This document shows positions 1 to 9,661 of a DNA stretch of 64,000 nt, in pieces. This stretch comes from Balneolaceae bacterium UBA7797 (lineage in GTDB: Bacteria > Bacteroidota > Rhodothermia > Balneolales > Balneolaceae), in NCBI GenBank assembly GCA_002480645.1, contig DLCN01000029.1, positions 1-64,000 on the forward strand. The letters run 5' to 3'. Within the stretch, counting starts at the first letter, position 1. Every line of letters begins with the position of its first letter. The position numbers were made by a program, and so were the translations under genes. The notes under the pieces are model-generated. The model made no database searches, was not told where the DNA came from, and saw only the letters and a list, made by a program, of their open reading frames with translations.

Positions 1-1
1 T

Positions 2-448
2 CAGAATGTAGCCCCGGGAGATGGGGAGGTATTCCGGATCTCGAACAGCAAGCCGTTTGCGGAGGATGATTTTTTCCAGTTCACCTTGTCGGGCTCGAGG
101 ATAGATACGGATCTGGCCAAAGAAGAGCTGGAAAATGTGGCGGTAGTACCTAATCCATACTTGGGGTATTCGATCTATGAACCGGCGCTAAGTGAAGCCA
201 CTTCAGGCAGGGGTGAACGTGTGGTGAAATTCATCAACCTACCGGAAAAGTGCACCATCCGGATATTCAATGTGAGGGGAGAGTTGATCCAGACATTGGA
301 GCATGATGCTATGGGCACGAATCAGGGTTCTATGGAATGGGATCTGCGAACCAGAGACGGACTTGATCTGGCATTTGGGGTCTACGTGTATCACGTGGAA
401 GCGCCGGGTGTGGGAGAGAAAGTCGGAAAATTAGCCATTGTTAAATAG
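2..448 (+). CDS. C-terminal part of a T9SS-exported protein (5' end outside window)
   Basis: The reading frame is open from base 2, so this is only the last about 148 codons of a larger gene that starts before the window. The end has the look of a type IX secretion C-terminal domain: VVPNPYLG, then an IRIFNVRGELIQTL strand pair, a GVYVYHVEA strand and a final KLAIVK. In this family the domain directs export across the outer membrane and anchoring at the cell surface. The gene ends 11 bases before a PorV/PorQ-like gene, which fits a secretion context. The function of the missing N-terminal part cannot be judged from here. Confidence 0.8.
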   Translation, partial: QNVAPGDGEVFRISNSKPFAEDDFFQFTLSGSRIDTDLAKEELENVAVVPNPYLGYSIYEPALSEATSGRGERVVKFINLPEKCTIRIFNVRGELIQTLEHDAMGTNQGSMEWDLRTRDGLDLAFGVYVYHVEAPGVGEKVGKLAIVK

Positions 449-459
449 GAGCAATTGAG

Positions 460-1509
460 ATGAAGCGATCAATTATAACTTATATATCAGTTTTTTCATT
501 GTTGCTCTCTGTTGGGGTAGTAGACAATTTAAAGGCGCAAAGTAAAGTGGGTACCACCGCTGCTACATTTCTGACCATTGGTACGGGTGCGCGGGGCTCA
601 GCTTTAGGGCACGCTTATACTAGTACTGCCAGAGGAGCTGATGCCCTTTTCTGGAATGTCTCGGGTAGCGCAATACCAAATAAGAATAACCTTGGTTCTG
701 TTATGTTCACAAACTTTAAGATGTTTGCGGATATTGATTATAATGCCCTTGGAGTAGCTATTCCGATAACGAAACAAGGTGGTGTGATCGGTCTTAGTGC
801 TTCAACTGTTCAGTATGGCACCATGGATGTTCGAACGGGTGAAGATCCGGATGGAACAGGGGAAAGGTTTTCTGCATCGGATCTGATGATCGGGGTCAGT
901 TATGCACAGCCACTAACAAAGTCATTTTATATTGGTGGACAGATGAAGTGGGTCACTGAACGTATCTGGGATATGAGAGCCAATACGATTGCGATAGATG
1001 TTGGATTAACCCTTATTACTGAGTATCTGAACGGTGCACGACTTGCTGCATCCATCCAAAACTTTGGTGGTAAAATGCAGATGGATGGAATAAACGTAAG
1101 AGACACCTACGAACCGTCTCCTGAATTTGGTGGAAATGACAGGGTTTTTGTGCGACGTGAATTGGATAGCTGGAATATTCCATTACAATTTAAATTCGGT
1201 ATCGCTATTCCGGCCATTGATACCAAATACTACCGGCTGGAATTACTAGCTGAATCTCATCAAACAAATGATCAGAACCTGAATGGTGATTTTGGTACTG
1301 AATTTACATTTATGACCAACTCGACGAACTTCTACATCCGGGGTGGATATAAAGATCTGTTTTTGGGTGATTATGTGGATGGCCACATTACCTACGGTGC
1401 TGGATTCGATATGTCGTTAAGTAAAACAAGGATCGGTTTTGATTTTGCTGTTTCCCGGCAAAACTATCTTGCCGATGTACAAATGATCGATTTCAGAGTA
1501 TATTTCTAG
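460..1509 (+). CDS. PorV/PorQ family outer-membrane protein
   Basis: A 349-residue protein with a signal peptide ending near the KAQS at residues 25-28, followed by the family's typical opening GTGARGSALGHAYTS and a predicted FadL-like beta-barrel body ending in an aromatic residue (VYF), as usual for barrels. PorV-type proteins are part of the type IX secretion system and shuttle cargo to the attachment complex. AGGAG lies eight bases before the ATG and the gene follows a T9SS cargo gene by 11 bases, so the two are probably co-transcribed. Whether it is the true PorV or one of the several paralogs found in these bacteria cannot be decided here. Confidence 0.82.
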   Translation: MKRSIITYISVFSLLLSVGVVDNLKAQSKVGTTAATFLTIGTGARGSALGHAYTSTARGADALFWNVSGSAIPNKNNLGSVMFTNFKMFADIDYNALGVAIPITKQGGVIGLSASTVQYGTMDVRTGEDPDGTGERFSASDLMIGVSYAQPLTKSFYIGGQMKWVTERIWDMRANTIAIDVGLTLITEYLNGARLAASIQNFGGKMQMDGINVRDTYEPSPEFGGNDRVFVRRELDSWNIPLQFKFGIAIPAIDTKYYRLELLAESHQTNDQNLNGDFGTEFTFMTNSTNFYIRGGYKDLFLGDYVDGHITYGAGFDMSLSKTRIGFDFAVSRQNYLADVQMIDFRVYF

Positions 1510-1530
1510 AAATCCACGCAACATAATTTC

Positions 1531-3258
1531 ATGCATACCTTTTTTAAGACCACAGCGGCGGTATTTATAGCGCTGTGGTTTCTTAGCTGTTCATCAAATC
1601 AGGAAGAAACCAAAACAAAACTCGACGAAGGTGAGCGCATAGCCACTGTGAATGATTATGAGATCTCAGCACTGAGGTTTGAGGATTCATACATCGATCA
1701 CCTGCTCAAAACGGGAGCCAACGATACCCGAAATGAAAGGTATGGTCAGCTGGAGTCATTGATACAGGATCTGCTTCTTGCTGAAAAAGCGGATGACTAT
1801 CAGTTGTTGGATGATGAGTACGATCAATATGTGGATCAGGCTCGCAGAATGGCGCTTTCTAATTACTGGTATCAAACAGCGTTTTTAGATACACTTTCGG
1901 TGCCAACCGATGATCAGGTAAGAGCAGCATTTTTTAATACAAAAGTGCAGCTGTATCCCCGGCAGTTATATTTTAAAGATAAAGCTCAGGCCGATGAGTA
2001 CTACGAGAGACTGGAGTCTGGAGAGGATTTTGTAGATCTGGCAAACGAGTTATATCAAACAACGGAATATGATTCATTGGCCGGTTCTATGGGAGAGATC
2101 TCCTATTTTGGTGTGGATCATGACTTTGCAGAAGCTGCTTTTGCTTTGCGTGCAGGAGAATATTCCAAACCTGTTCGCACCAGATTGGGGTATTACATCA
2201 TAAAGGTGGATAATCGGGTCACACAACCTATAATTACCGAAGATGAGTATAAAGTTAAACGATCCGGAATGTTGCAGAAGACAAAGCAGCGGATCATGAA
2301 TGTTAAGGGAGATGAGTTCGTCCGAAATTTTATGGAAAGTCTGGATGTACAGATCAACGCAGATCATATTGCCGAGGTTTATGAATCACTTATGGAGCTT
2401 AGTTCCAGCTTAGAAGGAGAGGTTTCCGGTGAAAATGTCATCACTCAAAAAGGGAGTGTAACTCGAAGCGATGTTACATTTATGAAAGAGAATACTGATG
2501 AAACGAATATATTAGCGAGCTATTCACTAAACGGAGAGACCCAGTATTTTACGGCAGAAGATTATTTCTTTTGGTTGCCACAATTATCATTTGCCGAAGC
2601 AAGGAACAGAACAATGGCTTCTGTGGGGCGTGCTCTCCGCAATGAAGTATTTGCCCAATTAGGCGAAGAAGCAGGTTTAGGTGATTCTGAATATGTTCAA
2701 TTTAAGATGGAACAAGCGGCGCAAGCCTATAAAACATGGGCGGTAAAACGATATCTGAGTGAACAACCCGTTGGCGATATTAGTGAAGAACAGTTGGAGA
2801 CGGCATTCTATGCCATGGGTTATAACAAATTTAAAAGCGCAAGCTTTACCGGATGGGTGATAACCAGAGATACATTTGAGGAGATCGAACAGGTTAAGCA
2901 ACAAATCGAGAGCGGCACTGCCCCTTCAGGTTTTGAGAATTATTTTGAATACCAGAATGAAGACCTGAGAAATCTGTATTCGGTGCAGCAATATGCGGTT
3001 AAAGTCCCATTAAAACAGATCAGTATTGTGAATACCAACGATAAGTTCTACGCCATGTATGCAGAAAACAGAACTATTTCCCGCTATACGTTCAGTGAGG
3101 TTCGTGATCAGGTGGAAGAGAAAGTGGCAAAATACTACAACATTGTAGAACAACTAAAAGAACTACAGGCTAATGCTGATATTCAGATCGATACCACCGC
3201 ATTTGAGGCGTTGATGGAGCACTTTAATGATCCTTCTCTGACAGGCCGCAGAAGATGA
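1531..3258 (+). CDS. Peptidylprolyl isomerase lipoprotein (PpiC/SurA type)
   Basis: A 575-residue protein. A hydrophobic leader ends in FLSC with Cys20 as probable lipidation site. Residues about 35-125 resemble a SurA-type N-terminal helical chaperone region, and about 140-232 a parvulin (PPIC) domain, including the GEDFVDLA and GEYSKPVRTRLGYYIIKV signatures. The rest is helical and charged, without a second clear parvulin domain. Such proteins help fold outer-membrane barrels in the periplasm. It follows the PorV-like gene by 21 bases on the same strand and probably shares its transcript. It converges with the next gene with only six bases between stops and no clear terminator. Confidence 0.8.
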   Translation: MHTFFKTTAAVFIALWFLSCSSNQEETKTKLDEGERIATVNDYEISALRFEDSYIDHLLKTGANDTRNERYGQLESLIQDLLLAEKADDYQLLDDEYDQYVDQARRMALSNYWYQTAFLDTLSVPTDDQVRAAFFNTKVQLYPRQLYFKDKAQADEYYERLESGEDFVDLANELYQTTEYDSLAGSMGEISYFGVDHDFAEAAFALRAGEYSKPVRTRLGYYIIKVDNRVTQPIITEDEYKVKRSGMLQKTKQRIMNVKGDEFVRNFMESLDVQINADHIAEVYESLMELSSSLEGEVSGENVITQKGSVTRSDVTFMKENTDETNILASYSLNGETQYFTAEDYFFWLPQLSFAEARNRTMASVGRALRNEVFAQLGEEAGLGDSEYVQFKMEQAAQAYKTWAVKRYLSEQPVGDISEEQLETAFYAMGYNKFKSASFTGWVITRDTFEEIEQVKQQIESGTAPSGFENYFEYQNEDLRNLYSVQQYAVKVPLKQISIVNTNDKFYAMYAENRTISRYTFSEVRDQVEEKVAKYYNIVEQLKELQANADIQIDTTAFEALMEHFNDPSLTGRRR

Positions 3259-3264
3259 TCTAAA

Positions 3265-4251
3265 CTATCGTTCCTGACCTTTTTCTTGAGTAGAAAGCCA
3301 GCGAAGCCCGGTCTCGAACAAAATATCATGAGCCCCTTCAAAAATAGTGATCGTCACATTATCAGATTCCCGACGAAATAATGGTTGTTTATTCGCAGGG
3401 TAATCAGGATCCTGCCCTGAGAAAGATAATGAATCGGGTACCATCGCTTCATGTACCATAAAATCGATCACTTCTTCAGGGATCCGATCATTTACGTTGG
3501 CCAGTTTATTGAATGCATTTAATGAATGTCTGATCGGGACACTACCGGTATGCCCGTCATTGATTCCGGCACCGATCGATATTGGAACACCGGTCGCATT
3601 TTGTAACCAATAGATAGGAGAGCGTTCAATGTACTGAATATCAACTACATCATTATCTCCGGGGGCTCCCCCCAACGCAGAGATCTGATCCTGCGCATAA
3701 TGACTTCCAGCCTTAATATTGTCGTAGTACCACGCTTTCATATCCGAAATGGGTACCCAAACAGAAACAGCGGTCCAGATATCGGGCGCTTTAGCAACCA
3801 CCTGTAATGCATTATACCCTCCTCCGCTACCTCCAATCAAATAGATCCGGCTATTATCAATGGCATGATATTCTTTCATGTAATTAACGGCATCGATCAC
3901 ATCTGCAACTACAAGATCACTACCCGCTGAACCGGGATTGCTGTTTGGCCCTCTGTAGTTGGGATGAATAAATGCCCAATCATTATTCTTGCACCATTCT
4001 GCATAGGGAGCATCCAGCGGTTGTTTAAAATTGCCGGACCAGGTATGAAGGCCGACTAAAAGTGGAACGGCCTTATCAGTTTCCGGACTAAAGATTAATG
4101 AGGGCTGTGCAGTGCCGTCGACAGAACTCACTATGGAAATACTGTCAACTTCTGGAATCCAAGCGGGGAACGACTCATGTTGTGCTTTGATCTGTGAAAT
4201 CGGAGCCAGAAAAATGAATAAAATAAGTGTGGAGTATTTGGAGAGATTCAT
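3265..4251 (-). CDS. Secreted alpha/beta hydrolase (prolyl-oligopeptidase-like esterase)
   Basis: A 328-residue protein with a signal peptide ending near IKAQ (residue 24). The nucleophile elbow IGGSGGGYNA puts Ser142 in a GxSxG motif; a GAHD near residue 308 can supply the histidine, and the GLHTWSGN stretch resembles an oxyanion-hole segment. The start overlaps the stop of the upstream GH16 gene by four bases, so it is translated from the same message. The context suggests a role in polysaccharide breakdown, perhaps removing ester groups, but this is inference; a peptidase role is also possible. Confidence 0.72.
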   Translation of the reverse strand: MNLSKYSTLILFIFLAPISQIKAQHESFPAWIPEVDSISIVSSVDGTAQPSLIFSPETDKAVPLLVGLHTWSGNFKQPLDAPYAEWCKNNDWAFIHPNYRGPNSNPGSAGSDLVVADVIDAVNYMKEYHAIDNSRIYLIGGSGGGYNALQVVAKAPDIWTAVSVWVPISDMKAWYYDNIKAGSHYAQDQISALGGAPGDNDVVDIQYIERSPIYWLQNATGVPISIGAGINDGHTGSVPIRHSLNAFNKLANVNDRIPEEVIDFMVHEAMVPDSLSFSGQDPDYPANKQPLFRRESDNVTITIFEGAHDILFETGLRWLSTQEKGQER

Positions 4252-6164
4252 TTTAACAGGGTCATTTTTCTGGTTATGGTAAACGTATTATCGTAAGTAA
4301 GTGAATAAACATAGACGCCACTGGGTAAATTTTCAGCTTCAAAATCTATTGCATGTTCGCCGGCATTCAGTTTCCTGTTTATCAGCGTCTTAATTTTTCG
4401 ACCGGTTATATCAAAGATCGTAAGGTTTACGAAGCCTGCACTTTTCAGTTCAAATGTTATGATCGTTGATGGATTAAATGGATTTGGAAAATTTTGATGA
4501 AGTGAGAATTCTCCGGGAGTATCAAGGTCAGGGTGAGTTGAGGTAGTTTTTGTTAGTGTAAAAGTAGCATTATCCGGTTCTATTCCTTCACCATTTTGGG
4601 CAATTAACAGTGTGATTATATGCTCCCCTTGTTCCAGATACATATCAGGGAGTGTTTTCGTGGTGTAGTAAGAGGAGTCCTGCTTAACAAGCCGGGAGAA
4701 AGTCAGCCAGTTATCACCATCAAGGAGCAGGTCCAGGCGGCCGACCTCGGAGCCCGGTACTAATTGAATTTCAATGTCATAGTATCCGGTTTCCGTCACA
4801 TTTACTGAGTATGATATCCACTCGTTATTCCTGGTGTCTGTTATCAGGTAATTTCCTGTTGAAACAGAATCCGGAATAATATCTACACCTTCTGTTAAGC
4901 GGAGATCATTGCCTGAAAAGGCCCCTGAATTTGTATCCGGTGAAACATCTGAATAAGAAATACCGGGACCTCCAAAATCAAAATATTCAAATTCCAGCGT
5001 ACCAGGAATTTGAATAGCTTCACCAAAATACGGGGTTCTCGTACATCCGGATCCGTTTATAAAAGTGACTTCATCATTCCAGCTGATCCCGTTATCGTTG
5101 TCTTTGGCTTTGATGGAAAGTTTGTAGCAACCGTCGATCACCGGTCTGAAATGGGTAGTAAAGGGTGCCCTTGAATCCGCATAAATGAGGGTGTTATTAA
5201 TATACATCTTAACATACTCAACAGATCCATCAGGGTCGGTAATAGTTGGTGCCAGCTCAACGAGTTCATAGGGGGTTGTGTGGATGGTGTTATTTGAGCC
5301 GGGCTCAATTTCAGGTGGTTTATTTGCGTCCTGATACACTCTCACGTAGTCAACTATTACTTCATTTCTGTCAGGCGTTGAGCCATCAGGTTGTTCGGTT
5401 CCGAGAAAATTACCCCCTATTGCAAGGTTCAATAGCAGGTAGAAAGGTTGATCAAAGGGATATAAGTTAGTTCTGGTCTTGATGTTTTCATCAGTAAGGC
5501 GAAAAAACTCAACATCATCTATGTACCAGACCATCAGCGAATCACTCCATTCAAACTGAAAAAGATGGAATTCAGTGGAGAAATCACCATCCGGTAAATC
5601 ATAATCTTCTCCGATGTAACGGCGGTCTCCGTTTGCGGTACCTGCATTTTCCAGAGTAACAGCAGAGAAATGAATGGTGCCTGAGGTTTGGTTTGTGATG
5701 TGCCCGCGATATTCCATGATGTCTACCTCTCCGGAATAAGGCCAGCCAACTTCATTTATATTGCTTCCAAGCATCCAAAAGGCGGGCCATAAACCTTTTC
5801 CGGAAGGTAGTTTAGCCCGGATTTCAATTTTCCCGTATTGGAATTCCATTTTATCCTGCGTACGGATTCTGCCTGAGGTCCAGTTTCGCACTCCGTAACT
5901 TTCACGCAGACCAACGAGGTGAAGATATCCATCCTGAACAAAGACATTGGTGTCTCTGTTCGTGTAATACTGATATTCATTATTGTATGTAGTGCCTATG
6001 CGATAGGTCCAATTCTGAAGTGAAAGTGTGGAATCCTCAAATTCATCGCTCCAGTGTAACTCATATCGTTGAGCATTAGCTTGCGAAGTAAGCAAGAGTA
6101 GTAATAGCAGAAACGACAGAAAAGATCGGCAATTCTGGCTATTTATATTTGTACACTCGAACAT
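4248..6164 (-). CDS. GH16 beta-glucanase with Ig-like, CBM6 and T9SS domains
   Basis: About 638 residues from the ATG at 6164; a TTG two codons upstream is less likely. A signal peptide (poly-Leu, ending NAQ) precedes a GH16 domain (about 33-280) with the catalytic EVDIME at about 146-151, as in laminarinase-type endo-beta-1,3-glucanases. Next come an Ig-like linker domain (about 285-370), a CBM6-like carbohydrate-binding domain (about 385-535, beginning EFEYFDFGGPG), and a C-terminal type IX sorting domain with the NFPNPFNPST motif and a final KMTLLK. The protein is therefore predicted to be exported to the cell surface. Its start lies inside the end of the upstream GH16 gene (26-base overlap), so the pair is translationally linked. 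Confidence 0.9.
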   Translation of the reverse strand: MFECTNINSQNCRSFLSFLLLLLLLTSQANAQRYELHWSDEFEDSTLSLQNWTYRIGTTYNNEYQYYTNRDTNVFVQDGYLHLVGLRESYGVRNWTSGRIRTQDKMEFQYGKIEIRAKLPSGKGLWPAFWMLGSNINEVGWPYSGEVDIMEYRGHITNQTSGTIHFSAVTLENAGTANGDRRYIGEDYDLPDGDFSTEFHLFQFEWSDSLMVWYIDDVEFFRLTDENIKTRTNLYPFDQPFYLLLNLAIGGNFLGTEQPDGSTPDRNEVIVDYVRVYQDANKPPEIEPGSNNTIHTTPYELVELAPTITDPDGSVEYVKMYINNTLIYADSRAPFTTHFRPVIDGCYKLSIKAKDNDNGISWNDEVTFINGSGCTRTPYFGEAIQIPGTLEFEYFDFGGPGISYSDVSPDTNSGAFSGNDLRLTEGVDIIPDSVSTGNYLITDTRNNEWISYSVNVTETGYYDIEIQLVPGSEVGRLDLLLDGDNWLTFSRLVKQDSSYYTTKTLPDMYLEQGEHIITLLIAQNGEGIEPDNATFTLTKTTSTHPDLDTPGEFSLHQNFPNPFNPSTIITFELKSAGFVNLTIFDITGRKIKTLINRKLNAGEHAIDFEAENLPSGVYVYSLTYDNTFTITRKMTLLK

Positions 6165-6951
6165 AATCAATGATCAGCTCATTTCGGTCAGGTGTGGATT
6201 CGTCCGGTTGTATGTCACCCAGATAATTTCCTCCGATAGCCAGATTGAAAATTATATAGAATGGCTGATTGAATGGATTACCGGAAGTTTCAGCTTCAAT
6301 TTCCTCCCGTGTTACCCGGAAAAATTCTTTGTCGTTAAGTGTCCAGGTCATTACCGAATCACTCCAGAAATATTTCCAGACATTGAAATCACTTACAAGG
6401 TCTTCACCTTCGGGCAGAAAATACTCGCCCTTTAATTTTGTGTGGTCTTTCCAGACTTCCGTTTTTTCTTCATAAGGTACTTTAGCAAAATGGAGGGTTC
6501 CCTGAGTTCTTCCAATTTGGTGTCCTCTGAATTCCATTACATCAATTTCACCCGAATAAGGCCATCCAACTTCGTATCGGTTTGCACCTAACAACCAGAA
6601 TGCCGGCCATAATCCCCTTCCTTCAGGTAATTTAGCTTTGATTTCCAGCATACCGTATTTGTATTCAAAGGTATCGTGTGTATAAATGCGGCCCGAAGTC
6701 CATGGCTGACCTTTATAATCTTCCCGTAAACCAACAATATGCAGATACCCGTCTTCTACATAAATATTTGTGTCGCGGGGCGTGTAATATTGGTGTTCGT
6801 TGTTGAAAGCAGTTCCATCCCATTCCACCCAGGTTTCTTCATCAAATTTATCCTGATCGAATTCATCACTCCAATAAAGAGTCATTTCCTGTGCATAGCT
6901 GCCGGCACTGATAAAAAGTGCGATAGTAAGAGTGTATAAAGATTTTTTCAT
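6139..6951 (-). CDS. GH16 beta-glucanase, single domain
   Basis: 270 residues from the ATG at 6951, which gives a clean signal peptide ending SYAQ; the frame is open further upstream but without a sensible leader. The GH16 catalytic motif EIDVME lies at 135-140, and the protein closely parallels the catalytic domain of its downstream neighbour (shared NEHQYYTPRDTN and RGLWPAFW-type segments). It ends right after the catalytic domain (DYVRVYKYK), with neither CBM6 nor sorting domain, so a periplasmic or freely released enzyme is expected. Probable substrate is laminarin or another mixed or beta-1,3-glucan; the exact specificity cannot be read from the sequence. Confidence 0.9.
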   Translation of the reverse strand: MKKSLYTLTIALFISAGSYAQEMTLYWSDEFDQDKFDEETWVEWDGTAFNNEHQYYTPRDTNIYVEDGYLHIVGLREDYKGQPWTSGRIYTHDTFEYKYGMLEIKAKLPEGRGLWPAFWLLGANRYEVGWPYSGEIDVMEFRGHQIGRTQGTLHFAKVPYEEKTEVWKDHTKLKGEYFLPEGEDLVSDFNVWKYFWSDSVMTWTLNDKEFFRVTREEIEAETSGNPFNQPFYIIFNLAIGGNYLGDIQPDESTPDRNELIIDYVRVYKYK

Positions 6952-7149
6952 GGTTTTATAAAAGTAGCAAAAAATGGCAAAATGTAAAGCGTAATTTTGC
7001 ATAAAACCCCTTCAACACTGTTAAAAAAAGTGATGACCGATACAATAAAAATCCCGCAAAGCGATTTAAAGAATCACTTGGTAAACTGTAACTTCTTGAA
7101 GTATAGATAGTAATACAGGGCCGTCGTGAAGAATTCAAAAAATTAGTTT

Positions 7150-9585
7150 ATGTCGAATAAAAAGGTTTGGGGTGTTATCTGCTTTCTGATGGTACTAACT
7201 CCGTCTGTATGGGCTCAGCAGGTTATCACCGGAAAGATCGTTGATGCCAAAACAGCGGAACCATTAGCCGCTGCTCATGTGATCATAAAGGGTACTTATA
7301 AAGGAACGATCGCCAATGCGGATGGAGAATTTTCACTGAAGATAAATGAGTTTCCGGCCACGATCGTGGTTCGTTTTATGGGGTACGAAAGTCAGGAAAA
7401 AGTGATAAATAAGGGGCACACAGGGCCTCTTGATTTCTTAATGGATCAGGCTTTTCTCGAAATGCAGGAGATCACGGTAACGGGGGAAGATCCGGCAATC
7501 TCTATTATGAAAGAAGTTATACGGAGAAAACAGATCTGGCGGGAAAAGTTAACTACGTATAAGGTGGGTGCTTATACTCGCCAGCAGCTACTTAAAGACA
7601 CTTCCATTGTATCCATTTCTGAAAGTATATCGGAGGCATTCTGGGATAAGGAGCGCGGAAACCGGGAAGTGCTGAAGTCGAAGCGTCAGACTGCCAATAT
7701 AGATGAAGCAAATAACTTTGCGGGTGTGAGTTATCTGCCAAATTTCTACGATGATAATCTGGATATTGTAGGTTTTGATGTTGTGGGAGTGACTCACCCC
7801 GATGCGTTGAGGTTTTATGATTTTGAACTCGTCGATTTTCATAAGATCGATGATGAGATCGTGTTCGAGATCAGTGTAGATTCGAAGAAAAAGCTACAGC
7901 CTTTGTTCGAAGGGACTATTTTCGTGCTCGATAATGAGTATGCATTGTTTTCCGTTCGGTTAAAGCCCAATTCGGTAGTGGTTTTCCCCAAGCCGGTGCA
8001 GGAGTTCAATATGTTTTACGAACAGCAATTCAGCAATTTTGGTGGGGATTTTTGGCTACCGGTGGACTTTAGAATGGAGGGTATGATAGAAGTTGGGATT
8101 CCCGGGTTACGATTCCCCCCCATTGGATTTAGTCAGGTCTCCAAATTAAACGACTATAAAGTAAATGTTGAGTTACCGGATACGCTGTTTAAAGAAAACA
8201 ACTGGATAACCGTGGATTCCACCACCATCAACAAAACAGATTCCATGTTTGTAAATGCGATAGATGTGGTTCCTTTATCGAACAAGGAGGAATTAGCGTA
8301 CGGATCGCTGGATAGTACAGCTACGTTGGAAAAGGAATTTCAGCCGACAGGTTTTCTTACCCGCTTTATTGATATGGATGAGGAAAGTGATGATACCGGA
8401 ACAACGGTAAGTGTAGGTTCTTCTAATTCGGGCAAGCAAAAGAAGAAAACGGTATTTGATAAGGTTAAACAGGTGCTTTCGATAGATGGCAGATATAATC
8501 GAGTGGATGCCTTGTATGCCGGATTGAAGTTTGAAGACAGATATGCAAATGGACGCGTTCGCCTACGCGGGAAATTAGGGTACAGCAGCGGGTACGGAGC
8601 GGTAGATCATGGGGTGAATATTAGTTGGTGGCCATTACCGAAGACCAGAAGGTTTGTAGCTTTTACAGGCTACAGTTTTGATACCAGTGAACGGTATTCC
8701 TCAGATCTGTTGAAAATGCCGATAGCCAGCGTAATGCCCATTCTGGGTTTCGACGATTATTTTGATTACTACAGAAAGGAAGGCGGATTTTTAGGAGTGG
8801 GTTACCGTCCATCGCGGAGTCCGAATTCGTTTTATCTGAGATACCGTTATGAAGAGCATAGTTCCATCAATTTTAAAACCAGTTATGATCTCTTAAACAG
8901 AGATAATTTTCAGCGGTTCAATCCAATGATCGATGAGGGGACATTAAGCTCGGTAGAATTAAGTTTGACACGTGGAGAAGGAAAGGAAAGCTTTGGGATC
9001 ATAGGGGCAGATGATATCAATATTCAGGTCGAGCATTCCGCAAAATTCCTGGGAAGCAGCTGGGATTTTACCCGGTTCAATATCGATCTGTACCGCAGAT
9101 ATAATACTTTCTATCAACGCAGGCTGATCCCGAATTCCCTGGATCTTAGATTTAATGCAGGCACGTATATCGGAGATCTTCCTGTACAGAAGAATGGGGC
9201 AATTGATGCCGCACTGGGCTACTTCACTCCTTTCGGAGCGTTTAGATCAAAGAGATATATCCCGTATGAAGGGGCAAGTTTTATGGCATTGAATGCAGAG
9301 CATAATTTCCGATCCGTACCTTTAGAGGCGTTGGGATGGAGTGGTGCAGCAAAATCAGGACTTAGTGTGATCGCTTTCGGTGGTATTGGCAGAACATGGA
9401 TACCAAATACCCAAATGAATACTTTTTCTCAGACACTCGGTTTCACTCCGGTTCAAACGAATAACTGGCACTCAGAGATCGGGGTTTCATTAAGTAATAT
9501 CTTCAGCTTGTTTCGTATCGATCTTGCTTATCGTATCGACAAACCCGGGATCTATCCCGGTATATCTGTCGCCCGTTTATTCTAA
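7150..9585 (+). CDS. DUF5686 outer-membrane protein with carboxypeptidase-like N-terminal domain
   Basis: 811 residues. A signal peptide ending in WAQQ is followed by a carboxypeptidase regulatory-like domain (about 24-110: GKIVDAKTAEPLAAAHVIIKG, then FMGYES), then the DUF5686 body that starts with the family's ISIMKEVIRRK helix and ends as a probable beta-barrel with a terminal Phe. Members are common in Bacteroidota outer membranes; the function is unknown, although the N-terminal domain is shared with SusC-type receptors. It is transcribed away from the GH16 genes and stands alone between two minus-strand genes. Confidence 0.85.
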   Translation: MSNKKVWGVICFLMVLTPSVWAQQVITGKIVDAKTAEPLAAAHVIIKGTYKGTIANADGEFSLKINEFPATIVVRFMGYESQEKVINKGHTGPLDFLMDQAFLEMQEITVTGEDPAISIMKEVIRRKQIWREKLTTYKVGAYTRQQLLKDTSIVSISESISEAFWDKERGNREVLKSKRQTANIDEANNFAGVSYLPNFYDDNLDIVGFDVVGVTHPDALRFYDFELVDFHKIDDEIVFEISVDSKKKLQPLFEGTIFVLDNEYALFSVRLKPNSVVVFPKPVQEFNMFYEQQFSNFGGDFWLPVDFRMEGMIEVGIPGLRFPPIGFSQVSKLNDYKVNVELPDTLFKENNWITVDSTTINKTDSMFVNAIDVVPLSNKEELAYGSLDSTATLEKEFQPTGFLTRFIDMDEESDDTGTTVSVGSSNSGKQKKKTVFDKVKQVLSIDGRYNRVDALYAGLKFEDRYANGRVRLRGKLGYSSGYGAVDHGVNISWWPLPKTRRFVAFTGYSFDTSERYSSDLLKMPIASVMPILGFDDYFDYYRKEGGFLGVGYRPSRSPNSFYLRYRYEEHSSINFKTSYDLLNRDNFQRFNPMIDEGTLSSVELSLTRGEGKESFGIIGADDINIQVEHSAKFLGSSWDFTRFNIDLYRRYNTFYQRRLIPNSLDLRFNAGTYIGDLPVQKNGAIDAALGYFTPFGAFRSKRYIPYEGASFMALNAEHNFRSVPLEALGWSGAAKSGLSVIAFGGIGRTWIPNTQMNTFSQTLGFTPVQTNNWHSEIGVSLSNIFSLFRIDLAYRIDKPGIYPGISVARLF

Positions 9586-9600
9586 CCGGGATTCAAAAGC

Positions 9601-9638
9601 ATAAAAAAAGCAGGTCCCGGTAAACCGAAACCTGCTTA
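9601..9638 (-). terminator. Rho-independent terminator for the OmpA gene
   Basis: AAGCAGGT and ACCTGCTT form the outer stem and CGGT/ACCG an inner one. The seven-base A run at its left reads as a U-tract on the minus strand, 24 or so bases beyond the OmpA stop. It has no T run on the plus strand, so it is a weaker stop for the DUF5686 gene. Confidence 0.8.
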
Positions 9639-9661
9639 AAATCCGTTTAATTAGATCCGAA

